Shown: positions 1 through 5,968 of the stretch, one piece after another | Numbering within the stretch: position 1 is the first letter of the stretch | Layout of the letters: each line of letters begins with the position of its first letter | Assembly: GCA_025937115.1 (NCBI GenBank) | Contig: JAICSB010000188.1 | Span: 1 to 6,448, forward strand | Length of the DNA: 6,448 nucleotides | Direction: 5' to 3' | DNA from: Pseudonocardiaceae bacterium | GTDB taxonomy: Bacteria; Actinomycetota; Actinomycetes; Mycobacteriales; Pseudonocardiaceae | Notes under the pieces: model-generated | The model's input: only the letters and a program-made list of their open reading frames with translations | Database searches by the model: none | Told to the model about the DNA's origin: nothing | Made by a program: the position numbers and the translations under genes

Positions 1-216
<216 letters not shown>

Positions 217-230
217 AGGCCGCGGACCGA

Positions 231-1106
231 TCAAGGGATGCGGCCGCGACGAAACAGATCCTGCAACGCTGCGGCCGCCGGTTCGCAGTCCGCGGTCTCG
301 CCCAACGGGTGTGAGACCGCGCCGGGAATGCCCGGTTGCGGGCCGGCGGCCCGGTAACAGCTCACCCGCCGCCACCCGCCGTCGGTGTCCGGCACCATCA
401 GCGCGGCCACCGGGTGCAGCCGCTCGGGACGTAGCGGCACCGAACCACCCTGTGGCCGACTAAATTCGGCGATCACCCGGCTCAGCGCCACGGCGCCCCG
501 CTCGCCCGATCGGCGCGGACCGCCGGGCAACCGTAACCCCGCCGGGGTGGGCAGCAGTGCCAGGCTGGAGTCGCTGATCCGCAGCCACGCGACCTCGGCA
601 CGTATGTCGCCGCCTCCGTCAGGCCGCCAGGCGGCGAGTTGATCAAGAAGTTCGGCCGGATTGCCGGCCCGCAGCAGCCGCGCGGCAGGCAGCCCTGCTC
701 GGACCAATGCGTCGAGCTGTTCGGCCATCGGGTCGAGCAAGCCGGTCGGGTCCAGCACGCCACATGGTTTGTCGCTGAGCCCCAGCGCCTGCTCAGTGAG
801 CAGGGTGAGTAGATCGGCTAACACATCGATCCCGCCGGGCAGCACCACAACAGCGTCAGACAGCAGCCGCACCGCGTCCATCCGTCCGACCGGCCCGTTC
901 ACCGCCCGCCGGTCGGCGGCACGGGTGCCTGGTTCGGCGCCCCGCGGTAAGACTTCCACGACGTCGGATTCCGGCCCGATGGAGTCGAATGGGACCGGCC
1001 CGGCGACTCCGAGCACCAACCCCCAGCCTCGGCGACCGAGCTCGGTTTCCAATTGCCGGGCGGCGCCGGCGAACTGCGCAGCACCTCCGAGAATGCCGAT
1101 CCGCAC
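231..1106 (-). CDS. LOG-like (SLOG/lysine-decarboxylase-fold) protein with degenerate Nudix-like C-terminal domain
   Basis: A 291-aa soluble protein. Residues 1-150 read as a LOG/SLOG Rossmann domain: MRIGILGG start, then SDAVVVLPGG (83-92), a LTEQALGLSDKPCGVLD strand (about 103-119) and LLDPMAEQLD, all aligning with the LOG family ('WTQLGLHDKPIGLLN...YYDPLL'). LOG enzymes cleave the N-glycosidic bond of nucleoside 5'-monophosphates. The motif PGGxGTxxE is here PGGIDVLAD (90-98), so G-T is lost and E became D; the MHxRK arginine appears kept (R76) but H and K are not. Residues about 168-260 look like a Nudix domain: a strand AEVAWLRISDSSLALLP, then LPGG and a box G196-x5-E202-x7-R210-V-I-x-E214-F, against the consensus Gx5Ex7REUxEE. 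First E, R and one E remain; two acidic residues are lost. The start is GTG at 1106, since a stop lies four codons upstream in frame. There is no SD, but a -10 hexamer at 1113-1118 fits leaderless translation. LOG assignment is fairly sure; Nudix is probable; enzymatic activity is doubtful. Confidence 0.82.
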   Translation of the reverse strand: MRIGILGGAAQFAGAARQLETELGRRGWGLVLGVAGPVPFDSIGPESDVVEVLPRGAEPGTRAADRRAVNGPVGRMDAVRLLSDAVVVLPGGIDVLADLLTLLTEQALGLSDKPCGVLDPTGLLDPMAEQLDALVRAGLPAARLLRAGNPAELLDQLAAWRPDGGGDIRAEVAWLRISDSSLALLPTPAGLRLPGGPRRSGERGAVALSRVIAEFSRPQGGSVPLRPERLHPVAALMVPDTDGGWRRVSCYRAAGPQPGIPGAVSHPLGETADCEPAAAALQDLFRRGRIP

Positions 1107-1112
1107 ACAGAC

Positions 1113-1118
1113 ACGTTA
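1113..1118 (-). promoter_or_regulatory. -10 hexamer (TAACGT) for a leaderless LOG-like transcript
   Basis: On the minus strand TAACGT fits the actinobacterial TANNNT -10 consensus. It is followed by exactly 6 nt and then the GTG start at 1106. That spacing puts the transcription start on the start codon, the arrangement of leaderless mycobacterial mRNAs, and it explains why no Shine-Dalgarno sequence is seen. No convincing -35 is present. Inferred from spacing only. Confidence 0.45.
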
Positions 1119-1132
1119 GCCCGAATGGCGGT

Positions 1133-1149
1133 GCACTGGCGCGCAGTGC
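1133..1149. promoter_or_regulatory. 17-bp inverted repeat, candidate operator between divergent promoters
   Basis: GCACTG (1133-1138) and CAGTGC (1144-1149) are perfect inverted arms around the 5-nt centre GCGCG. The repeat sits 14 bp upstream of the -10 of the LOG-like gene and just outside the -35 of the rightward CNNM operon. A bound dimeric regulator could influence both promoters. No regulator gene is present in the window. A 6-bp arm can arise by chance in GC-rich DNA. Confidence 0.4.
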
Positions 1150-1151
1150 GC

Positions 1152-1179
1152 TCGACATAACCCTTTACACCCGTAGAAT
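1152..1179 (+). promoter_or_regulatory. Sigma-A-type promoter of the CNNM operon
   Basis: TCGACA (1152-1157, one mismatch from TTGACA), a 16-nt spacer and TAGAAT (1174-1179, one mismatch from TATAAT) form the best promoter in the window. It lies in a locally AT-richer patch. The predicted transcription start is among the A residues at 1185-1187, which leaves a leader of about 115 nt before the CNNM start at 1303. Confidence 0.55.
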
Positions 1180-1204
1180 TGACCAAATCCGGCTCACGAG
1201 GAGT

Positions 1205-1303
1205 GTGACGAACTCGGTGCCTGCCGCATCGACGCCCGGCTGCTGTAGGTCGCCGGGCTGCGGGCCCGGCCACCCCCACTCGCTATCCGTGCGGACGATG
1301 TGA
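1205..1303 (+). other. Putative leader ORF (32 codons, Cys-containing) upstream of the CNNM operon
   Basis: Within the leader a reading frame runs from GTG 1205 (alternative GTG 1217) to TGA 1301-1303. The TGA overlaps the CNNM start ATG by one base (TGATG), the layout of translational coupling. A GAGGAG sequence lies at 1198-1203, but its spacing to either GTG is not ideal: 1 nt to 1205 and 13 nt to 1217. The frame carries two adjacent Cys codons (1241-1246) and a third at 1259-1261. Cys-rich upstream ORFs are known regulatory elements in mycobacteria. Because long open frames are common by chance at this GC content (this frame is open from before 989), I hold it as tentative. Confidence 0.3.
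1234..1270 (+). promoter_or_regulatory. Leader with three mutually complementary 7-nt arms (alternative hairpins)
   Basis: GCCCGGC at 1234-1240 is perfectly complementary to GCCGGGC at 1252-1258 (11-nt loop). The same GCCGGGC is also complementary to GCCCGGC at 1264-1270 (5-nt loop). The two 7-bp hairpins are therefore mutually exclusive, as in attenuators and other switching leaders. The tandem Cys codons of the putative leader ORF lie in the loop of the first hairpin, and the third Cys codon lies in the loop of the second. No U-tract follows, so a classical intrinsic terminator is not evident; control of translation would be the likelier mode. Confidence 0.4.
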
Positions 1304-2652
1304 TGGGCGTCCTGCGTGCCATCTGGGACTTCTTGGGCCCCTTGTGGGGCCTGTTCGGGCTCGCTGCACTGACCGCGGGCACCTTCGTCTTCGTCGCCGG
1401 TGAATTCGCCCTCGCCACCCTGGAACGCAGCACTGTCGACGCGCACGTCCAGCAGGTCGGCGACCGTCGGTCCCGCCAGGTCCAGCATGCTCGCAGCACG
1501 CTGTCCTTCCAGCTCTCCGGCGCTCAGGTCGGCATCACCATCACCACTTTGCTCACCGGGTACGTGGCGCAGCCGGCCATCGCCGGGTTGATTCGGCCCG
1601 CCCTGCAAACGGTCGGACTGTCCGCAAGCGCCGTCGACGGGGTCTCGCTGGGAGTCGGGTTAACGTTGGCGACCGCGTTGTCGATGGTTTTCGGTGAGCT
1701 TGTGCCGCAGAATCTGGCGGTCTCCAGGCCGCTGCAGACGGCGCGGCAGGTCGCTGGGGCGGTCAATGCGTTTTCCCTCGGCTTCCGCTGGTTGATCTCC
1801 ATCCTGAACGGGACGGCGAACTGGATTGTCCGTCGGCTGGGGATCGAACCGGCCGAGGATCTGCGCTCCGCTCGTTCACCGCAGGAGCTCGGTTCGCTGG
1901 TTCGAAGCAGCGCTGCACAGGGCACGTTGGACGAGGGCACCGCAACCTTGCTGGATCGTTCGCTGCGCTTCGGTGAGCGCACCGCTGAGGAGTTGATGAC
2001 CCCTCGGGTCCGGGTGCAGGCGCTGCGGGCGGACGAGTCGGTACTTGCCCTGGTGGACGCCGCGCGGCGGACCGGATTGTCCCGCTTCCCGGTCTACGGC
2101 AGCGACCTCGACGACGTGCGCGGCGTGGTACACGTCAAGCAGGCCTTCGCGGTGCCAGCCGGCCTACGTGCGGCGTCCCAGGTCGGCGCGCTGGCCAGCA
2201 CGGTCCCCACTGTGCCGAGCTCGCTGGACGGCGATGCGCTGCTCGACCGGTTACGAGGCCAGGGCCTTCAAGTCGCGATCGTGGTCGACGAGTACGGCGG
2301 CACCGCGGGGATCGTCACCCTCGAGGACTTGGTGGAAGAGATCGTCGGTGAGGTCCGCGACGAGCATGATCCGCTGGAGGTTTCCCCGGTCCAAGCGCTG
2401 GACGAACAGAGCTGGATCATCTCCGGGCTGTTACGGGCCGACGAGGTGGCCGATGCGGTGGGATTCGTGATGCCCGAGGGCGACTACGAGACCGTGGCCG
2501 GACTGGTGCTGGAACGGCTGGGCCGCATTCCTGACGTCGGCGACGAGGTTGCGCTCGACGGGTGGCGGCTGACCGTGCAGCGGATGGACCGCCGCCGCAT
2601 TGCGGATTTGCGACTCACCCAGACCGCGCTCGCTGAGCAGGCGGTGCCATGA
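1303..2652 (+). CDS. CNNM/HlyC-CorC family membrane protein (DUF21-CBS-CorC), first of pair
   Basis: A 449-aa protein (450 if GTG 1300 is used; I prefer ATG 1303 because it overlaps the leader-ORF stop). In 450-aa numbering, residues about 12-185 form the DUF21/CNNM membrane domain, with hydrophobic helices near 15-37, 75-100, 113-131 and 150-170, and motif GELVPQNLA (132-140). Residues about 220-350 hold the CBS pair: the linker [24 protein letters not shown], then [17 protein letters not shown] and [13 protein letters not shown]. Residues about 360-440 form the CorC_HlyC domain, with SGLLRADEV and [22 protein letters not shown]. Order and length match mycobacterial Rv1842c-type proteins. 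CNNM/CorC proteins are implicated in Mg2+/Co2+ transport and resistance; the 'hemolysin' label is historical. Family motif GExxPK has Gln instead of Lys here. It overlaps the next gene by 4 bp (ATGA), so the two are cotranscribed and probably translationally coupled. Confidence 0.93.
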   Translation: MGVLRAIWDFLGPLWGLFGLAALTAGTFVFVAGEFALATLERSTVDAHVQQVGDRRSRQVQHARSTLSFQLSGAQVGITITTLLTGYVAQPAIAGLIRPALQTVGLSASAVDGVSLGVGLTLATALSMVFGELVPQNLAVSRPLQTARQVAGAVNAFSLGFRWLISILNGTANWIVRRLGIEPAEDLRSARSPQELGSLVRSSAAQGTLDEGTATLLDRSLRFGERTAEELMTPRVRVQALRADESVLALVDAARRTGLSRFPVYGSDLDDVRGVVHVKQAFAVPAGLRAASQVGALASTVPTVPSSLDGDALLDRLRGQGLQVAIVVDEYGGTAGIVTLEDLVEEIVGEVRDEHDPLEVSPVQALDEQSWIISGLLRADEVADAVGFVMPEGDYETVAGLVLERLGRIPDVGDEVALDGWRLTVQRMDRRRIADLRLTQTALAEQAVP

Positions 2653-3701
2653 GTGCCGTCGTGCTGCTCGTTGCGCTGTTGCTGCTAGCCGGTAACGCGT
2701 TCTTCGTCGGCGCCGAGTTCGCCCTGATCAGCGCCCGGCGAGACCGGTTGGAGACGATGGCCAAGCGCGGGGTACAGCGGGCTGCCACGGTGATCCGCGC
2801 CGGGCAGCAGCTGCCGCTGATGCTGGCCGCGGCACAACTCGGCATCACCATCAGCTCGCTAGGGCTCGGCTCGCTCGGTGAACCCGCCGTCGCCGCCCAG
2901 CTGGAGCGGCTGACCGATCCGCTCGGCGTCCCCGACGCAGTAACTCATACCGTCGCCTTCATCATCGCGCTGGGCATCGTCACAGTGGCGCACATCCTGC
3001 TCGGAGAGATGGTGCCGAAGAACATCGCCATCGCGGGCCCAGAGCGCACAGCGCTGTGGATGGTGCCCCCGCTGGTCGCCTTCATGCGACTGACCCGACC
3101 GGTCATCGCGCTGTTCAGCCGTGTCGCACGGCTGGTGCTGCGTCTCTTCGGCGTGCAGCCTCGCGACGAGTTGGGCAGTGCCTACAGTCGCGAGGAACTC
3201 GCCAATCTGATCGCTGACTCCAGCCGGGAAGGGCTGCTGGACAGCCAAGAACAGCGCAGGCTGACCCAGACGTTGTCGACAGCGCAGCGCAGCGTCGCCG
3301 ACGTCCTCATCCCGTTATCCGGGCTGACGACAGTTCCTGCCGAGCCCACCTTGGGCGACATCGAGCGCGCCGTAGCGCAGACCGGTTTCTCTCGCTTCCC
3401 GCTTCGCGCCGAGACCAAGATGGGCGATTCGCAGCTGGTGGGCTACCTGCACGTCAAAGACGTGCTCGGGTTGCTCGGCAAACCCCCGGACACACCGGTG
3501 CCCGCGGGCACCGCTCGCCCGCTCCCTGACGTGGCGTCGACGGCCAAGCTCGGCGAGGCACTGGCGCTGCTGCGCCGTTCCGGCAGTCATCTCGCCCGGG
3601 TCGTTGGCACCGATGGCAGCACCGAAGGCGTTGTCGCGCTGGAGGACCTGGTTGAGGAGTACGTCGGCACGGTCCGCGACGCCACCCACGTCCCGCGTTG
3701 A
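2649..3701 (+). CDS. CNNM/HlyC-CorC family membrane protein (DUF21-CBS, no CorC domain), second of pair
   Basis: A 350-aa protein beginning at ATG 2649 inside the stop of the upstream paralogue. The first helix (residues 3-22) runs into GAEFALISARRDRLE, typical of DUF21. Further membrane segments lie near 57-75, 101-120 and 135-165, with a canonical GEMVPKNIAI (119-128). The CBS pair spans about 205-345: FSRFPLRAET, LVGYLHVKDVLGLL, HLARVVGTDGSTEGVVALEDL and VEEYVGTVRD. The chain ends ten residues later, so the C-terminal CorC_HlyC domain of its partner is absent. That shorter form matches Rv1841c-like proteins (about 345 aa) and is not a truncation artefact. The second CBS motif reads GTDGSTEGVVALEDL rather than [19 protein letters not shown] proteins dimerise through the membrane and CBS domains, so a heterodimer with the first protein is a plausible inference. 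The gene converges on the DUF1990 gene with a 13-bp gap. Confidence 0.92.
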   Translation: MSAVVLLVALLLLAGNAFFVGAEFALISARRDRLETMAKRGVQRAATVIRAGQQLPLMLAAAQLGITISSLGLGSLGEPAVAAQLERLTDPLGVPDAVTHTVAFIIALGIVTVAHILLGEMVPKNIAIAGPERTALWMVPPLVAFMRLTRPVIALFSRVARLVLRLFGVQPRDELGSAYSREELANLIADSSREGLLDSQEQRRLTQTLSTAQRSVADVLIPLSGLTTVPAEPTLGDIERAVAQTGFSRFPLRAETKMGDSQLVGYLHVKDVLGLLGKPPDTPVPAGTARPLPDVASTAKLGEALALLRRSGSHLARVVGTDGSTEGVVALEDLVEEYVGTVRDATHVPR

Positions 3702-3714
3702 TGCAACGTCTGGA

Positions 3715-4461
3715 CTAGCTTCCCGGGTGATGAGAGCCGCGGGCGAACCGTTCCAGCGGGTGTGAGATCGCCCCGGACGGGGCGATCGCCACGCCGTCGG
3801 TCCGTATCGTCGGTACCGCTGGCGGCTCACCGCGTTGGGTGGCCTGCACCAGGTGGCGCAGTCGTGCCTGGATGGCCCGGTAGAAGCGCTGCTGGGTCCA
3901 CCGGCCGAACAGCCGGAAGCCCCACCGGATCACAGGGTCGGGGACCGGAGCCCTCCGAGAGTAGCCGCTGACTCGGAAAACCACCTGGCCCGAAGCGAGG
4001 TTTTTGATCACCTCATAGTTGAGCCGGCCTTGTTCCAGATGACCCTCAAGCGTCTGGTAGCTCCAGCCCCAGACTTGTTGTGCCCCGGCCCCGCCGCCCC
4101 GGGTTTCGTCGATCACCCTGGTGACCCGCGCCCCTAAGTAGAAACGTAGCCCGAAGAACCGTCCCTCCAGCAGCATGTCGCGGCCGAGCAGTTCGTCGTC
4201 GCGACGGTACACGGCGCGCAGGATTTTCGGGTCGGTGAACTCGTAGTGCAGTACCAGCAGGCAGGCGCTCTCCCAGACGCCACCGGGCAGCGGCGACCCC
4301 GGCGGCTCGCGCCCGATCACCGCGTCGCTGGAATCGACATGCCAGTGCCCGTCCGCCCGACCGTCCAGCGGCGCTCTCGACGGGTCATAGTTGATCTGGC
4401 GCCAGCGCAGGTCGTCCAGCGCAGCTGCGGCGTCTATCGAACCGAGCAGCCGCTCGCGCAC
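3715..4461 (-). CDS. DUF1990 family protein
   Basis: A 248-aa protein of unknown function. The segment from about 60 to 205 reads as DUF1990 (UPF0548): VWESACLLVLHYEFTDPKI, DMLLEGRFFGLRFYLGARV, then VWGWSYQTLEGHLEQGRLNY (130-149) and VVFRVSGYSRRA (160-171), followed by an Arg/aromatic helix. The GY/GW..TL.GH.E.G and F.V..+SRP-like pattern is the family hallmark. No signal peptide or clear membrane helix is present. The start is GTG (4459-4461), immediately after the TAG of the upstream 70-aa gene, with a GGGAG ribosome-binding site 9 nt before it; the two are one operon. N-terminal residues 1-60 are polar and unlike the core domain. The C-terminal tail has GAISHPL, echoed in the LOG-like protein. 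It is a distant paralogue of the divergently oriented gene at 4742. The biochemical role of the family is not known to me. Confidence 0.85.
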   Translation of the reverse strand: MRERLLGSIDAAAALDDLRWRQINYDPSRAPLDGRADGHWHVDSSDAVIGREPPGSPLPGGVWESACLLVLHYEFTDPKILRAVYRRDDELLGRDMLLEGRFFGLRFYLGARVTRVIDETRGGGAGAQQVWGWSYQTLEGHLEQGRLNYEVIKNLASGQVVFRVSGYSRRAPVPDPVIRWGFRLFGRWTQQRFYRAIQARLRHLVQATQRGEPPAVPTIRTDGVAIAPSGAISHPLERFARGSHHPGS

Positions 4462-4674
4462 CTAGTCGGGCTCCCGCAGCGAATCGCCGATCAGCCACAA
4501 GGTGGGTGGCCAGAGACCGACGAACAGGGCACGTCGTTCGGCGTTGCCGCGCTCGTCCTGATCGACGGTCTTGGCGCGGATCCACAGCCCGATGCACAGT
4601 GATACCGCGCCCATTGACGCTAGATACAGGTGGGTGCTGTGCAGACCGAGCCGCCGAAGAGCAGCGACGAGCAT
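4462..4674 (-). CDS. Small two-helix membrane protein (hypothetical)
   Basis: A 70-aa protein starting at ATG 4674 and ending TAG 4462-4464, directly abutting the GTG of the DUF1990 gene. Two hydrophobic segments are visible: residues about 15-34 (HLYLASMGAVSLCIGLWIRA) and 49-64 (ALFVGLWPPTLWLIGD). They are joined by a charged loop rich in Asp, Glu and Arg (DQDERGNAERR). The layout predicts a hairpin membrane protein with short termini on the same side. A strong ribosome-binding site (GGGGAGG, 9 nt upstream) and the tight operon spacing support it as real. I recognise the general type (short actinobacterial hypothetical membrane protein with NAERR-x-LFVGLW-like core) but no function. Confidence 0.75.
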   Translation of the reverse strand: MLVAALRRLGLHSTHLYLASMGAVSLCIGLWIRAKTVDQDERGNAERRALFVGLWPPTLWLIGDSLREPD

Positions 4675-4683
4675 TACTAGTGA

Positions 4684-4690
4684 CCTCCCC
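4684..4690 (-). promoter_or_regulatory. Ribosome-binding site of the small membrane protein
   Basis: GGGGAGG on the minus strand, 9 nt before ATG 4674. It is the clearest Shine-Dalgarno sequence in the window and fixes the start of the 70-aa gene. It lies in the 67-bp gap between two divergent genes, so both promoters must fit there or overlap the opposite gene. Confidence 0.65.
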
Positions 4691-4741
4691 GTGGCGCACC
4701 GACGACGAGCGGCGCCCCGATTTGCATGGTGTCATACCCCT

Positions 4742-5878
4742 ATGACTACGGCGAGTCGTCCGATCCGGCTGATCACGGTACTGCGGTGGCCGCTGGGCAT
4801 CGCGCTAGTCAGCTGGCGCTACCTGTGGCGGACCACGCCGCTGCACCGCAGCGGGGAGGACGGCAGCACCGCGGACCTGCCGGAACACTGGGACACCGAA
4901 GATGACCTCAACGGTCGACGTCAGGGCCTTACGGCCGGCGTCGGGCCACTGCTGCATCGCTGCTACACCGTGCAAATCGCGCACAGCCTGATGAGCCCGG
5001 CCACGCTGATGGAGACGGTCGCGGCCAACCTCAACCGCGCCGCACCCGAGATGACCGTGTTCCGCAAGATCCACGGCACCGACGGTCCACTGCGACAGGG
5101 CGACGAGTTCGTGGTGCGCATGCCGGGACCGTGGGATGGCCCGGTTCGGGTGGTTGAACAGGACGCCACCTCGTTCCAACTGGCCACCCTGCATGGTCAT
5201 CTGGAAGCAGGCCAGATCACCTTTCGGGCCGTGCAGGACGGCGACGAGTTGCGATTCGAGATCGAGTCCTGGGCCCGAGCCGGTGATCGGCTATCTCACC
5301 TGCTCTACAACCGGCTACGGCTGGCCAAGGAGATCCAGCTGAACATGTGGACCCACTTCTGCGTCCGTACAGCCGCCCTCGCCAGCGGACGGCCCCGCGG
5401 CGGTGTCACCATCCACACCCGACGACTCGACTGGCCCCCGCCAGGGGTCACGCTCCGCAGCGCTGATGTCGATCGGCACGATTGCGACCGTCGGGACAAC
5501 AGCAGTTTTGATTTCGTCTTCACTCCGGCGATCCGTCCGGTCTTACGGCTTGTGGCGGTGAGCCCAGCGACCACCGGAGTTGACATCACCCCAACCCACG
5601 TGCTGATCCGCTTCGGGTGGTGGCGGATCTCGCTGGAGCGCTCAAACGTCCGCACCGCGACGGTGAGCGGGCCGTTCGCGCCGTGGAAAGCACTAGGACC
5701 CAGAATGTCGCTGGCCGACAAGGGTCTCACGTTGGGCACCAACAGCGACCGCGCAGTGTGCCTGACGATGTGGCATCCGATCGCGGGGCTGCTACCCGCG
5801 TGGTTGCTTCGGCATCCGAACCTCACGCTCACCGTGGAGCGTCCAGATGAGCTGGCAGCGCTGCTTAACTCTTCGTAA
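4742..5878 (+). CDS. Membrane-anchored DUF1990-like protein with extra C-terminal domain
   Basis: A 378-aa protein from ATG 4742. The frame stays open upstream to 4571, but that extension overlaps the divergent 70-aa gene and looks non-coding, so I reject it. Residues about 9-28 are a hydrophobic stretch (RLITVLRWPLGIALVSWRYL) that may anchor the protein. Residues about 60-215 resemble DUF1990: LLHRCYTVQI, FVVRMPGPWDGPVRVV, then SFQLATLHGHLEAGQITFRA (144-163), LRFEIESWARA and MWTHFCVRTAALA. Its TLHGHLEAG parallels TLEGHLEQG in the divergent DUF1990 protein, so the two are paralogues. Residues about 255-375 form a separate domain of beta-strands (HVLIRFGWWRISLERSNV, WKALGPRMSL, then NLTLTVERPDELAALL), reminiscent of a bacterial PH-like fold. 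No SD is evident before the start. Function unknown. Confidence 0.82.
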   Translation: MTTASRPIRLITVLRWPLGIALVSWRYLWRTTPLHRSGEDGSTADLPEHWDTEDDLNGRRQGLTAGVGPLLHRCYTVQIAHSLMSPATLMETVAANLNRAAPEMTVFRKIHGTDGPLRQGDEFVVRMPGPWDGPVRVVEQDATSFQLATLHGHLEAGQITFRAVQDGDELRFEIESWARAGDRLSHLLYNRLRLAKEIQLNMWTHFCVRTAALASGRPRGGVTIHTRRLDWPPPGVTLRSADVDRHDCDRRDNSSFDFVFTPAIRPVLRLVAVSPATTGVDITPTHVLIRFGWWRISLERSNVRTATVSGPFAPWKALGPRMSLADKGLTLGTNSDRAVCLTMWHPIAGLLPAWLLRHPNLTLTVERPDELAALLNSS

Positions 5879-5884
5879 CGACCA

Positions 5885-5909
5885 GCCTGAGATTGCTGCT
5901 GGATCAGGC
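5885..5909 (+). terminator. Weak hairpin after the DUF1990-like gene
   Basis: GCCTGA (5885-5890) and TCAGGC (5904-5909) are perfect inverted arms with a 13-nt loop, starting 7 nt after the stop codon. There is no T-tract. The position between convergent genes is right for a terminator, but the stem is short and the loop long. Confidence 0.22.
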
Positions 5910-5968
5910 GGCATAGCCCGGCCGTGAGTGGTTACGTGACACGGTGCCGTGGCGACCCCGGACCGCGA

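Noticed and set aside
661..1119. 152-codon plus-strand open frame opposite the LOG-like gene
   Set aside because: The translation is Ser/Pro/Arg/Thr-rich low-complexity and matches nothing. It is the antisense shadow of a gene with clear LOG motifs.
1524..1982. 152-codon minus-strand open frame inside the first CNNM gene
   Set aside because: Antisense to a protein with clear DUF21 motifs; composition is typical of GC-rich shadow frames.
3695..3709. Short hairpin CGTTG-ATG-CAACG across the stop of the second CNNM gene as a terminator
   Set aside because: Stem of only 5 bp (6 with a wobble pair), no T-tract; too weak to call.
4571..4741. 57-codon upstream extension of the DUF1990-like gene
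   Set aside because: It overlaps the small membrane protein and its ribosome-binding site, has low-complexity Arg-rich sequence, and ATG 4742 begins a sensible N-terminus.
5305..5832. 175-codon minus-strand open frame opposite the DUF1990-like gene
   Set aside because: Arg/Ser-rich with no domain-like pattern, while the plus strand carries recognisable DUF1990 features.
5940..5951. CACGGTGCCGTG near-palindrome between the convergent 3' ends
   Set aside because: Short arms with no room for a stable stem and no T-tract; frequent in GC-rich DNA.
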